64,000 nt of DNA from Flagellimonas_B algarum (GTDB lineage Bacteria; Bacteroidota; Bacteroidia; Flavobacteriales; Flavobacteriaceae), in contig NZ_JBEVTG010000003.1 in the NCBI RefSeq assembly GCF_040513375.1, forward strand, positions 310,001-374,000, given 5' to 3'. Below the pieces are notes generated by a model, which saw only the letters and a list, made by a program, of their open reading frames with translations, was not told where the DNA came from and searched no databases. Positions 16,029 to 26,025 of this stretch are shown one piece after another; the stretch's first letter is position 1; each line of letters opens with the position of its first letter. The position numbers were made by a program, and so were the translations under genes.

Positions 16029-17687
16029 ATGAACAATCGCATAACCATACTATTGACCGCGGCTTGTGTACTGACCATGTATACCACAAGCGCACAAAAC
16101 CTTGTTGATTCCAGTGATTGGGTTTCGGGTACGACCGGATCGACCACCAATTGGAGCATGTTGGGAAACACCTCCCAAAATTCGCGCATTACGATGACGG
16201 GCCCCTTGGGGAACCAAGTAACCGTCTGGGAAGCGGCCGCCAATGGCGCTTCGGGTATGAACGGAGGGCTTTGGTACAATTCGTTGATAGTCGATACTTC
16301 CAAATCCTATCGGGTATCTTTTTGGATACGATCTGAAGGCCCGACCAATTGTGACAATCGAACGGGTTTTGTACCCTATTACACCACGGGAGGGTTGGTG
16401 CAACCCTTTGAACACGAAAATGGGAGCAATGTTTCTTGGCCGACCTTTACCTCAGTTGACCAACCCAACAACAAATGGTATCTAATGGTCGCCTATGTCA
16501 GGCCCGGAGCGGCATCAGACCTTGGTGATTCCGGCTTGTACGACCCCTCACTGGGTAGTGCTTCGAATGTGCCGGCGGCAAGTTATTCGGCATCCGACTT
16601 TATTTTTCCATCCAGTGTCGGTCAAATCGATTTGCGCATACGTGCCTTTTTGTGGGCCTGTGCCTCGGGTGAAAAAATGTACATCTATGATCCACGGGTC
16701 GAAGAAGTGCCCAATTCGACCCCCTTGGCCACCCTGCTTTATGGTACCGGTTCAGGAGATACCCAAGCGCCTACGGTTCCTACTGGTCTGGCATCGACCG
16801 GGCAAACACAAAACACGATCAATCTAACTTGGAATAGTGCTAGCGACAATACCGCTGTAACCGGTTATCGGGTTTTTCAAAACGGCAGCAGCATTGCAAC
16901 TATCGGCAATACGACCAGCTATCAGGTGACCGGACTCAGTTCAGCTACCACCTATACCTTCAGCGTCAAGGCTTTGGATGCGGCCGGCAATGAGAGTGCG
17001 AACAGCACGACCATCAACGTAACGACTGACAGCGGCTCTTCGGGCGGTGGGGGCTCGAGTGGGAGCTCGCTTTGGACCGAGGCCAGCAACGACATTTATT
17101 ACAGCAGTGGCAATGTGGGGGTCGGCACCTCGAACCCTGCAAGTAAACTCGAAGTATTCGACAACAACGCCACTTTGGCCCGTTTCTCTGGGGGACATAG
17201 CGGCATACAGGGCATCCAGGTCGAACGGCAATCGGGTGACCACATCCGTTTGGTAACCAGCTATACCGGTTTTGGGGGCGGATTGGAATCGAGCTCGAAA
17301 CTACGGTTCGCCGTATCCGGCAATACCCTTAATTCCCCGTCTATGGTCCTCGATCAATCGGGCAACCTAGGTATCGGCACCCAGAACATCGACGGTTGGA
17401 AACTCGCAGTGGGCGGAAGCATCCGCGCTGAAGAGATCAAGGTCGAGACCGGCTGGGCCGATTACGTCTTCGAGGCCGATTACGAATTACGCACTTTGGC
17501 CGAACTCTCGGCCTATATCGATACCTATGGGCACTTGCCCAACATCCCTTCCGCCGATGAAGTCGCAGCCAACGGGGTGAAACTGGGTGATATGAACCGG
17601 CTCTTACTGGAAAAAATCGAGGAGCTGACCCTCTACATCCTACAGCAAGAAGCGCGGATCGAAAAATTGGAATCGGAAAAGGAATAA
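16029..17687 (+). CDS. Exported tail-fibre-like protein 3 (sandwich + FN3 + fibre C-terminus)
   Basis: A 552-residue protein starting 2 bp after the previous stop, with a signal peptide (MNNRITILLTAACVLTMYTTSAQ). Residues of about 25-240 are homologous in pattern to the sandwich of fibre 2 (YRVSFWIRSEGPTNCDNRTGF). An FN3 domain nearly identical to that of fibre 1 follows, then the shared fibre C-terminal block ending in a coiled coil (LEKIEELTLYILQQEARIEKL). It thus combines modules of both neighbours. Confidence 0.8.
   Translation: MNNRITILLTAACVLTMYTTSAQNLVDSSDWVSGTTGSTTNWSMLGNTSQNSRITMTGPLGNQVTVWEAAANGASGMNGGLWYNSLIVDTSKSYRVSFWIRSEGPTNCDNRTGFVPYYTTGGLVQPFEHENGSNVSWPTFTSVDQPNNKWYLMVAYVRPGAASDLGDSGLYDPSLGSASNVPAASYSASDFIFPSSVGQIDLRIRAFLWACASGEKMYIYDPRVEEVPNSTPLATLLYGTGSGDTQAPTVPTGLASTGQTQNTINLTWNSASDNTAVTGYRVFQNGSSIATIGNTTSYQVTGLSSATTYTFSVKALDAAGNESANSTTINVTTDSGSSGGGGSSGSSLWTEASNDIYYSSGNVGVGTSNPASKLEVFDNNATLARFSGGHSGIQGIQVERQSGDHIRLVTSYTGFGGGLESSSKLRFAVSGNTLNSPSMVLDQSGNLGIGTQNIDGWKLAVGGSIRAEEIKVETGWADYVFEADYELRTLAELSAYIDTYGHLPNIPSADEVAANGVKLGDMNRLLLEKIEELTLYILQQEARIEKLESEKE
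16758..17034 (+). repeat. FN3-encoding repeat, copy in fibre 3
   Basis: Near-identical to 13392-13660 of fibre 1; see that entry. Confidence 0.8.
17041..17648 (+). repeat. Fibre C-terminal block, copy 3 of 3
   Basis: Closest to the copy in fibre 1 by eye. Differences are mostly third-position changes scattered across the block. Confidence 0.85.
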
Positions 17688-17710
17688 GCCTACTCAAAAA
17701 ACAGTAAACC

Positions 17711-20700
17711 ATGCAATTCAAACATATCATAAGCCTGATCGCCCTGGTCCTGACCAGTGGCCAGGTCGTCTCGCAAAGCAATCCGGGCAACGTTGGCCCA
17801 TCATCATATGAGGTACAGTTGGTACCTCCGAACCCTGAGGTGGCCGATTTAGGGAAGTTCGGTGCCATTCCGGTGAACAAATACAACGGTACGGCGAACA
17901 TCAACATCCCCATACATACCGTTTCACTCGACGGTCTTAGCATACCCTTAAACCTCAGTTACAATACCGGGGGCATCCGCGTGAACCAAGAAGCCTCTTG
18001 GGTCGGACTCGGATGGAACCTCGCTACCGGCATCGTCATTACACGGCAAGTGAACGGTTTTGAAGATATTTTGGACGGTTTGAGTTCCGACCATATCGGA
18101 TTCCTGTTTACGGAAGATCAATACTTTCCCGAACAAGGAATGAACGGTTTCAACGGTAATTTTGAGCTGGACCCCGATGAGTTGCTCGACTTGTCGAATA
18201 AAAGTGTCACGGTCCCCGATGATCTGTTGCCCGACCTGTTCACGGTAAACCTGCCGACAGGTTCGTATAAGTTCTATCTGCCCAAGGAGTCGGGCAACGG
18301 CCCTGATTTGGAAGCTTTGGTGATCGGCGAGCAAAATATCAAGGTGGACTTCAACATGACCACCCATAATTTCGTCGTGACCGATTCCAAAGGTTTTGAA
18401 TACCATTTCGATGTGCAAGAGTTGTCGACCTCGTTTCCTACCGAAGAAAGCTCGCAGGCTACGAACGATGACAATGCGCTGCTCAACCATTCAGGTGTGG
18501 CCGGCCTAAGTCGTACCGACATGATCTCTTCTTGGAAAGTGTCACAGATACGATCCCCCCATAGTGTGGGCCAGAGCAACGGCCGCATTTTGAATTTCAC
18601 CTATGCCGATCAAAAGCAGCTGGGTTTTCCTAGTTTTTCAGAAACCTATTCCTTTCAATTCAATGAGCCGTCTCTGGAGCGTACCATCGGTCTTCCGTCG
18701 CGTACTTATGCTACCCTGACCGGCTTTAATTCAAAGCAATTGGCTACGATCAGCGGTGATTTCGGAAACATTCAATTCATTGCCGCCGCCCGTGAGGACC
18801 TTTATGAGACCGCTGATTACCAACAAGACTACAACTCGGCCCTGTTCAACGCGTTTTCAAATACCAATTCGGATAGCCGCTTGGCCCGGATCGAAATCCG
18901 CGATTTCAACGGGGGGCTCAAAAAGGAGGTCGATCTAAACCACTCCTATTTCAATTCGAACAAATTGGGCCAATCGGACGATTCCTATTATTTGCGATTG
19001 AAACTCGATGGGGTGACCATCGACGGTAGAACCTATGCCTTCGAGTACATCAACCCGAATCAGCTTCCGGCAAAAGATTCGAAAGCGATCGATTTTTGGG
19101 GTTTTTATAACGGTTTGGATGGCAATACCCATCGCATCCCCTCCATGAACCGCTTTTTCGTTGAGTTCGATCTAGCGCAAGACCAGGCCTTTGAGCGTTT
19201 TGGCAAGTTCACCGGGGTGTCTCGAAAAAGTGATTTCAATTATGGCAAGAACGGGCTGTTGTCGCGCGTGGTCTACCCGACCAAAGGCGCCACCGAATTC
19301 GAATATGAGGCGAATACGGTCCATTTAAAGAACCGGACCTACACGCCGATATTCGATGGTTCGGGCAATATGTTGTCTTCGGGGATCACTTCTTCACAGG
19401 GGTATGACTTTTGCTACCAAATGCTCAAGTTGGCGAACGACCCCAACTATAGTTTTGATGACAATGCCTTTGCCACCTGTCAAGACGTGAGTACGAACTA
19501 CACGGTCAGCGGCAGCCAGTTTACGGTAGGCCCGAATACACTGTGTAGCGGGCAATCGTATAATGTGAAGATCCAAGCGACCTTGACCCATGGTTCTTCT
19601 TTTGATGAAAGTATTCTCCCATCAGGAAGGGCAGTCTGGATAAAAAACCTTCAAACGGGTCAGGAAATCCCGGTTTTTGATTATGATAATCAATTTAACG
19701 TCAATCAATTAAGTGTTTCATTGAGTAAAGAGTTTACCGACCTTCCTGTCGGTAATTATGAGTTCTACCATCAACCATGGTCATATTCTTCTCAATCTGT
19801 AAATGCATTCGCTTATGTGACATCGCCTTCCGTAATGACCTTTGAAAGCCTACAGCTCAACCCACCTCCCATTGTATATGAAGAATTCCAGGTCGGCGGG
19901 GCCCGGGTTTCCAAAATGATCAATAAAGGCAATAACAATGAGGTGATCACCACCAAATCGTTCGTCTACGAACAGCAAGAGGAGGGGCAGACCCTGTCGA
20001 GCGGCAAGCTGATGGATGACCTTGTATTCTGGTCGACTACGGGCAGCCAATTCGAGTACTCGCCCGATATACCTGCGACGGGCGCCTATAGTTTTTACCT
20101 CAGTTCTGACAATAAGCTGCGTACCATGAATTCGGCAGCGGGCAGCCACATCGGTTATTCGAAGGTCACCGAAACCAGCGAATCGACGAACGGAACCGCC
20201 AACGGCAAGATCGTAACCGAATATGTGAACAAACCCAACGCTTATTTCAAGCGCAATGTCGGACTTTCACAAATAAATTATGGAACCATCTCCTGTGGTA
20301 GTTGGTCGAATGTCTATGCCATACCTGATATCAGCTGTCTTCAGCATATCGATGTTAGTTACGGTGAGACCTATATGCTCGAGGTATTGCCGAACACCTT
20401 TGACTACATCAATGGCAATATCGTTGAGGAGCACATCTACGATTCGGGTAACGACTTGCTCGTACATACCCAGAATTCGTTCTCTGAACGGAATATCGGG
20501 TTTATGCCCCTTCCGCATTACCCCCTGTTGATCAAAGTGGGCCAAGGCTTGATCGTTACCGAGCCCTATGTAGACTATGCCGATTCGGACAACGGTTTTA
20601 AAAACGTCATGCGTCAAGACAGTAGCCTGACCACCCAATATTTCAATGGAGAAGCTTTGAGTACCAAGACCGAAGCCACCTTCGAAATGGATCTGGGCTA

Positions 20701-21388
20701 CCTCACCAGAACGAATACCGTGACCTCAAGTGACGGCAAGGTGATGACGACCAAGTACCACTATGCCGAAGATTTGAACATCACGCCCTTGATCAACGCG
20801 AACCGCTTGACCGAGGTGGTGAAAACGGAACAGTTCGAAGGAACGCTGACCGACATCGAGCAAACACTTTTGGCCAGTAATGAAACGGTTTTTTCGAATG
20901 AATCGAACTTTTCGAACCTCACCCTGCCCAAACAGGTCAAATCAAAAAAAGGGGCCAACGGCCCTGAAGAGGTACGTCTGGTCTATGATCAATACGACAA
21001 TAAAGGAAACGTGCTGCAATACCATCAAGAAGATGGGGCCTATACCAGCTATATCTGGGGGTACAACCAACAGTACCCTGTGGCCAAGATAGCGAATGCC
21101 ACCCGAGCACAGGTCGAGTCGGCCCTACAGGTCGGATCGAACTACAATACCAACGTCGGGGGCCTCACCACAGATCAGGTGAACGTCCTTCGTGCGATAC
21201 CAGGGGCCTTGGTCACCACCTATACCTACGACCCCTTGATCGGTATGACCAGCATGACCGATGCCAGAGGGTATACCACCTTCTATGAATACGACGCCTT
21301 GAACCGCATCGAGTTCATCAAGGATGCCCAGGGGCACTTGTTGCAAGAATACCAATACGGATATAAAAACCAATCGAACCCTAACTAA
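17711..21388 (+). CDS. Exported RHS/YD-repeat protein without toxin tip
   Basis: A 1225-residue protein with signal peptide (MQFKHIISLIALVLTSGQVVSQ). The N-terminus has the strand-rich motif TANINIPIHTVSLDGLSIPLNLSYNTGGIRV...GLGWNL common to Bacteroidota RHS partner proteins. YD repeats are clear only near the end (YDPLIGMTSMTDARGYTTFYEYDALNRI). It ends without a toxin domain 9 bp before the DUF6443 RHS gene. It probably assembles with, or carries, the downstream toxin protein at the surface. Sec signals here contrast with T6SS-delivered RHS proteins of proteobacteria. Confidence 0.8.
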   Translation: MQFKHIISLIALVLTSGQVVSQSNPGNVGPSSYEVQLVPPNPEVADLGKFGAIPVNKYNGTANINIPIHTVSLDGLSIPLNLSYNTGGIRVNQEASWVGLGWNLATGIVITRQVNGFEDILDGLSSDHIGFLFTEDQYFPEQGMNGFNGNFELDPDELLDLSNKSVTVPDDLLPDLFTVNLPTGSYKFYLPKESGNGPDLEALVIGEQNIKVDFNMTTHNFVVTDSKGFEYHFDVQELSTSFPTEESSQATNDDNALLNHSGVAGLSRTDMISSWKVSQIRSPHSVGQSNGRILNFTYADQKQLGFPSFSETYSFQFNEPSLERTIGLPSRTYATLTGFNSKQLATISGDFGNIQFIAAAREDLYETADYQQDYNSALFNAFSNTNSDSRLARIEIRDFNGGLKKEVDLNHSYFNSNKLGQSDDSYYLRLKLDGVTIDGRTYAFEYINPNQLPAKDSKAIDFWGFYNGLDGNTHRIPSMNRFFVEFDLAQDQAFERFGKFTGVSRKSDFNYGKNGLLSRVVYPTKGATEFEYEANTVHLKNRTYTPIFDGSGNMLSSGITSSQGYDFCYQMLKLANDPNYSFDDNAFATCQDVSTNYTVSGSQFTVGPNTLCSGQSYNVKIQATLTHGSSFDESILPSGRAVWIKNLQTGQEIPVFDYDNQFNVNQLSVSLSKEFTDLPVGNYEFYHQPWSYSSQSVNAFAYVTSPSVMTFESLQLNPPPIVYEEFQVGGARVSKMINKGNNNEVITTKSFVYEQQEEGQTLSSGKLMDDLVFWSTTGSQFEYSPDIPATGAYSFYLSSDNKLRTMNSAAGSHIGYSKVTETSESTNGTANGKIVTEYVNKPNAYFKRNVGLSQINYGTISCGSWSNVYAIPDISCLQHIDVSYGETYMLEVLPNTFDYINGNIVEEHIYDSGNDLLVHTQNSFSERNIGFMPLPHYPLLIKVGQGLIVTEPYVDYADSDNGFKNVMRQDSSLTTQYFNGEALSTKTEATFEMDLGYLTRTNTVTSSDGKVMTTKYHYAEDLNITPLINANRLTEVVKTEQFEGTLTDIEQTLLASNETVFSNESNFSNLTLPKQVKSKKGANGPEEVRLVYDQYDNKGNVLQYHQEDGAYTSYIWGYNQQYPVAKIANATRAQVESALQVGSNYNTNVGGLTTDQVNVLRAIPGALVTTYTYDPLIGMTSMTDARGYTTFYEYDALNRIEFIKDAQGHLLQEYQYGYKNQSNPN

Positions 21389-21397
21389 GCCGCCAAG

Positions 21398-24300
21398 ATG
21401 AAAAAAATCGCAATATATATCGCCCTTTTTACCATCGGCTGGGGCCTCAACGCCCAAGTCGACCTACCTACCGGCACCTATACCGGTAACCAAGTCTATG
21501 AAGATGGCCAGAGCATCAGCATCAAACCGGTTACCCATATCGTACCGACATCGGGCAACAGCTTTGACATTCGTATCGTGCAAAGTGGGCCTTTTGCCGA
21601 TACCAGACCAATCGCCGCCCCCTATACCGGTGTGGTATTGAGTAATGAGAACTATGTGTTCACCAGGGTATTCCAAACGCAAATGGACAGTTTTAACGAG
21701 AATGCGGCCCGTGAAAACGATGTGATCGAAAGCATCACCTATTTCGACGGTTTGGGCAGACCTGTGCAAACCATTGGGGTCAAAGCCAGTGGCAATGGCA
21801 ATGACCTCCTGACCCATTTGGGATATGATGCCTATGGCCGCCAACAAAAAGAATGGTTGCCCATCGAAATGACCAGCGGTGGCCACGCTGCCTATCGCGG
21901 CGATCAAGAAAACGCCACGGCAAGTTTTTACGGCGCGTTCTCCATGTTTACGAACGATTTTACAGCTACGGCCAACGCGTATGCTGAAAAAGAATTCGAG
22001 GCCTCCCCTTTGAACCGGGTCTTGAAACAGGCGGCCCCGGGTACCGAATGGGCCTTGGGCAGCGGGCATGAGATCGAATTCGGGTATGCGACCAACGGTA
22101 CTTCCGAAGTTCGGTATTTCGATGTGAGTACCTCGTTCGCGAACAATACTTTTACCCCAAGCTTGGTACAGAACGGCAGCTATTATTTGGTCGGCGAGCT
22201 GAGCAAAACCGTCACCAAAGATGAAAACCACGATGGGTCTAACACCAAACTGCACACCACCGAGAGCTTTGTCGATAAGCAGGGGCGCACCGTCCTGAAG
22301 CGAACTTACGCCTTGGTCGGTGGTAACGAAGAAGCGCATGATACCTACTATGTGTATGATGATTTCGGCAACCTGACCTATGTGATCCCCCCCAAGGTGA
22401 CGGCGGCCAATGTGTCGAATACGGAGTTGGACGCTCTTTGTTACCAGTACAAATACGACCATCGCAACCGCTTGGTCGAAAAGAAAGTACCGGGTAAGGA
22501 TTGGGAGTATATCGTGTACAACAAACTCGACCAACCGATCATGACCCAAGATGCCAACCAACGCGCGGCCAGCCCGAAAGAATGGTTGTTCACCAAATAC
22601 GATGCCTTCGGCAGGGTAGCTTACACCGGTAAGACGTTCACCAATGACGGTCGGGTGGAGCTTCAGGGTTTTGCCGACGCCCATAGCGCCCAATTCGAAA
22701 CCCAAGGAACGACGGCCTACGGTAATGCTGCCTATCCGACGAACAGCAACAATGAGGTATTGACCATCAATTACTATGGCGCGTATATCGATACCGACGG
22801 CATCTCGGTACCAGGGAGTACCTATGGTCAAAATATCACCAGTGACGTTAACGGGCTGCCCACGGTAAGCAAAGTCAAGGTTTTGGGCAGCACCGATTGG
22901 ATCACCACCCTGACCGCCTACGACGATAAGGGTCGGGCGGTGTATACGCATTCAAAAAATGAGTATCTTAACACTGAAGATATCATCGCATCCAAACTCG
23001 ATTTCGCAGGCAAAGTATTGGAAACCCAGAGCACACATAAAAAAACAGGCAAGGCGGATGTAGCCATCCATGACGTGTTCTATTATGATGATCAGGCCCG
23101 TTTGGTCAAACAGCAGCAAAGTGTCAACAATGCGGCCTATACGACCTTGCTACGCAACCACTATGATAGCTTGGGCCAATTGGTCAAGAAGCAGGTGGGT
23201 GACAACACCCAAGAACTCGATTATACCTACAATGTCAGGGGCTGGTTGCGTTCGATCAATGATGCCGATGCCAGCAATTCGGGGGTAACCTTAGGTGCTA
23301 GCGACCTTTGGGGTTTCAATATCAAATATACCGACCCCAACTTGGCCAACCAAGCCGAACCGCTCTACAACGGCAATATTTCAGAGGTAGCCTGGAAATC
23401 GGACCATGGGGTCAATAGTGAGTTCTTCTACCATTACATTTACGATGCCCTGAACCGGATCGTCGATGCCAAATTCGCCGGTAACGGCTGGTGGGACAGG
23501 TATCGCGTCTCGGGGATTACCTATGATAAAAACGGGAATATCGAAACCCTAGACCGTCGTGGCGCTACCAATGCGAGTGCTACCAGTTTCGATTGGATCG
23601 ATCAACTGGATTATGTTTATGATTCAGGCAACCGATTGACCAAGGTTGACGATAATGCAGGCAGTTATGGGTTCAACGATCGGGTCACCCAATCGGTAGA
23701 ATATACCTATGATGCCAACGGCAATATGAAGACCGATGCGAACAAACTGATCACCGACATCGACTACAACCATTTGAATTTGCCGACCCGGGTGGCTATC
23801 GATGGGGGTACCATCGACTATGTCTATGATGCCTTGGGCACCAAGTTGAAAAAAACCGTGAGTACGGGTGAGGTTACCGAATATGCAGGTGCTTACGTCT
23901 ATGCCGGCAATGGCGCATCGACCGACTTGCAGTTTTTTAGCCAGCCCGAAGGCTATGTTCACCATGAAAATGGCAGTTTTCATTACGTATACCAGTATAA
24001 AGACCATTTGGGCAATGAGCGGCTGAGTTATGTCGATACTTCGAATACTAGTATCGACGACGATTATGAGACCGGAACCGATAATTGGGGCAACCCCAGT
24101 TCGGGCCATATCAACAATAATGACCAGCGTTTGAACCTGGCGGTGATCCATAGGTACGGTAGTACCGCCAAAACCATCGATATCACCCCCGGTGAACCGC
24201 TACGAATCGAATTCGATTTTGAGAACGGCGATATGGAAGTGCCGGTTTTTTATGTGCGGGAGTTCATCAATGGGGTCTTGGAAGACCTTGAGGATCGTGA

Positions 24301-25456
24301 CCGTATCGTTGACATCAGTGATGGGCATCATGTGTTGGACCTCGCCTTGACCGGTGAAAAGGTACAATTGTATTTTGAAAAAGGTACGGGCATAGACGAC
24401 GGCACCCTATCGCACTGTTATATCGATAATTTTAGGGTGACCAGCCCGGGCACCGAAATCGTCGAAGAAAACAACTACTACCCCTTTGGCTTAAAACACC
24501 GTGGCTACAACAACAGCGGGGCGACCTCCTTGGGTAACGATGTGGCACAGAAGTGGAAGTATAATGGAAAGGAATATAATGAGAGTTTGGGGTTGGAAAT
24601 GTATGATTACGGATTTAGAAGGTATGACCCCGCTATTGCAAGATGGGTTAGCATGGATCCTCTGGCTGAGAAATATGAGACATTAAGTCCATATAATTAT
24701 GTATCCAACAATCCTGTGAATGCCATTGATCCAGATGGAAGACTTATCGTTTTTGTGAATGGGTTAATCTTTGGAAAAGCAGCAGGTAGAAAGTTTGCAT
24801 ATAGAAATAATGCTTACAGATACCCGCCACCTAGAACAATATGGACCTCAGGTGAACCATACATGTTTGGTGAACAACTTGATTATTGGAAAGAGATTGA
24901 CGATCAAATAATTGATTACTATAGGGATGATAATATTGCCTATATTAATGCTACCGATGACTTCACGTCACAAGCGTCGGATAGGTTTGCTCAAGGTCAG
25001 GTAAGCGGCCTAGAATTGATTGAAAAGCTTAAAAATGGGACTATACAATTAGAAAATGAAGAAACAATTAAAATTGTCGGGCATAGCCAAGGGGGTGCTT
25101 TTGCTGCAGGGATGTTATCAGAATTGGCAAATAGTGAGTTTTCTGACAGGTTAGAAATTGGTATATACCTAGCCCCACACCAACCTACAGAATTCTCTCA
25201 CCCTGAAGGTGTATTTGGCGCTCAGTTTTCTACTGAAAGTGATCAGGTTTCTTCAAACGGAAAAAGAAGTGGCATAAAAGGAACCTTACTCCAATTATTC
25301 AATGGAGGATCGAAGTTGGGGGGAATTGAAGGTGTCGAACTTTTACACATAAGAAAGGAGCATAATGAAGGGTATAAAGGTCATTCAGTGCATACATGGA
25401 CCTTAGAAAATATCATGAAAATTATAGATGATTATTTAAATGATAAAGAAAATTAA
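21398..25456 (+). CDS. DUF6443 RHS polymorphic toxin with lipase-like C-terminal domain
   Basis: A 1352-residue protein with signal peptide (MKKIAIYIALFTIGWGLNAQ). A DUF6443 domain lies at about 80-220 (VIESITYFDGLGRPVQTIGVKA), followed by YD repeats through about residue 850. A beta-sandwich-like insert follows, then the conserved RHS core end (NGKEYNESLGLEMYDYGFRRYDP...NPVNAIDPDG, D at residue 1111). The tip of about 240 residues is different: FVNGLIFG, a GHSQGG nucleophile elbow with Ser1230, and a late HSVH that could supply the His. This is an alpha/beta-hydrolase signature, probably a phospholipase-type toxin. Base composition turns AT-rich at about 24545, inside the core. The immunity candidate begins immediately after the stop. 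Confidence 0.85.
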   Translation: MKKIAIYIALFTIGWGLNAQVDLPTGTYTGNQVYEDGQSISIKPVTHIVPTSGNSFDIRIVQSGPFADTRPIAAPYTGVVLSNENYVFTRVFQTQMDSFNENAARENDVIESITYFDGLGRPVQTIGVKASGNGNDLLTHLGYDAYGRQQKEWLPIEMTSGGHAAYRGDQENATASFYGAFSMFTNDFTATANAYAEKEFEASPLNRVLKQAAPGTEWALGSGHEIEFGYATNGTSEVRYFDVSTSFANNTFTPSLVQNGSYYLVGELSKTVTKDENHDGSNTKLHTTESFVDKQGRTVLKRTYALVGGNEEAHDTYYVYDDFGNLTYVIPPKVTAANVSNTELDALCYQYKYDHRNRLVEKKVPGKDWEYIVYNKLDQPIMTQDANQRAASPKEWLFTKYDAFGRVAYTGKTFTNDGRVELQGFADAHSAQFETQGTTAYGNAAYPTNSNNEVLTINYYGAYIDTDGISVPGSTYGQNITSDVNGLPTVSKVKVLGSTDWITTLTAYDDKGRAVYTHSKNEYLNTEDIIASKLDFAGKVLETQSTHKKTGKADVAIHDVFYYDDQARLVKQQQSVNNAAYTTLLRNHYDSLGQLVKKQVGDNTQELDYTYNVRGWLRSINDADASNSGVTLGASDLWGFNIKYTDPNLANQAEPLYNGNISEVAWKSDHGVNSEFFYHYIYDALNRIVDAKFAGNGWWDRYRVSGITYDKNGNIETLDRRGATNASATSFDWIDQLDYVYDSGNRLTKVDDNAGSYGFNDRVTQSVEYTYDANGNMKTDANKLITDIDYNHLNLPTRVAIDGGTIDYVYDALGTKLKKTVSTGEVTEYAGAYVYAGNGASTDLQFFSQPEGYVHHENGSFHYVYQYKDHLGNERLSYVDTSNTSIDDDYETGTDNWGNPSSGHINNNDQRLNLAVIHRYGSTAKTIDITPGEPLRIEFDFENGDMEVPVFYVREFINGVLEDLEDRDRIVDISDGHHVLDLALTGEKVQLYFEKGTGIDDGTLSHCYIDNFRVTSPGTEIVEENNYYPFGLKHRGYNNSGATSLGNDVAQKWKYNGKEYNESLGLEMYDYGFRRYDPAIARWVSMDPLAEKYETLSPYNYVSNNPVNAIDPDGRLIVFVNGLIFGKAAGRKFAYRNNAYRYPPPRTIWTSGEPYMFGEQLDYWKEIDDQIIDYYRDDNIAYINATDDFTSQASDRFAQGQVSGLELIEKLKNGTIQLENEETIKIVGHSQGGAFAAGMLSELANSEFSDRLEIGIYLAPHQPTEFSHPEGVFGAQFSTESDQVSSNGKRSGIKGTLLQLFNGGSKLGGIEGVELLHIRKEHNEGYKGHSVHTWTLENIMKIIDDYLNDKEN

Positions 25457-26020
25457 ATGAACAATAAAAAATTAATGATTCTAATTAGTTGTATTACAAT
25501 TATGATTTCATGTGCTGAGAAGGTAAAATTGACATCAGAAGAGCTCTTATGGATAGATGTCTATGTTGAAGGTGATGTATTGATTTTTCAAAATATTGAT
25601 AACCTAAAAAAAGATACAGTTACAATAGTGAAAAAAGAGGTTTACCATCCAAAATATGACTGGATTCAAAATGATAAGTATCAACCTCAAGTAGCTCGTA
25701 TTTGGAGTAAAGATGAAAATAATCAACTATCAGAGTTATTAGAAATTTGGAAAACAAATCCTGATGACAAAGCTTTTCCTTCTATAAAATACAAGAACTC
25801 CACCTTTATTACTAGATTTTCAGATTTTGAAATGAGCCACATCCAATCAATTGGCAATAAGTCCTTTGAAAGTGTTTATGTGTTCAATAAGGAGCTTAAC
25901 CGGCATTTTAATATGGAAAAACATAGAAATCGGCCTCAATCGCTGTATTGGGATAAAGAGTACGGTATAATTAAATACGTTACCTTTAATGGTGAAATTT
26001 GGGAAAGGATAAATTGGTAA
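25457..26020 (+). CDS. Putative immunity lipoprotein for the RHS lipase-like toxin
   Basis: A 187-residue protein whose ATG directly follows the toxin stop codon. It has a lipoprotein signal (lipobox IMISC), so it would sit in the cell envelope. No family is recognised. Position, size, AT-rich composition and envelope location fit an immunity protein against a lipid-attacking toxin entering the periplasm. A copy of the structured repeat begins 5 bp downstream. Confidence 0.7.
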   Translation: MNNKKLMILISCITIMISCAEKVKLTSEELLWIDVYVEGDVLIFQNIDNLKKDTVTIVKKEVYHPKYDWIQNDKYQPQVARIWSKDENNQLSELLEIWKTNPDDKAFPSIKYKNSTFITRFSDFEMSHIQSIGNKSFESVYVFNKELNRHFNMEKHRNRPQSLYWDKEYGIIKYVTFNGEIWERINW

Positions 26021-26025
26021 TGTCC

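Noticed and set aside
21464..22951. A 495-codon open frame antisense to the DUF6443 RHS gene
   Set aside because: It mirrors the coding gene's codon pattern, has no recognisable domain, and the sense protein is clearly real.
23624..24151. A 175-codon antisense open frame in the RHS gene
   Set aside because: Same reason: an antisense shadow in GC-balanced coding DNA, rich in Val/Ile/Gly without family features.
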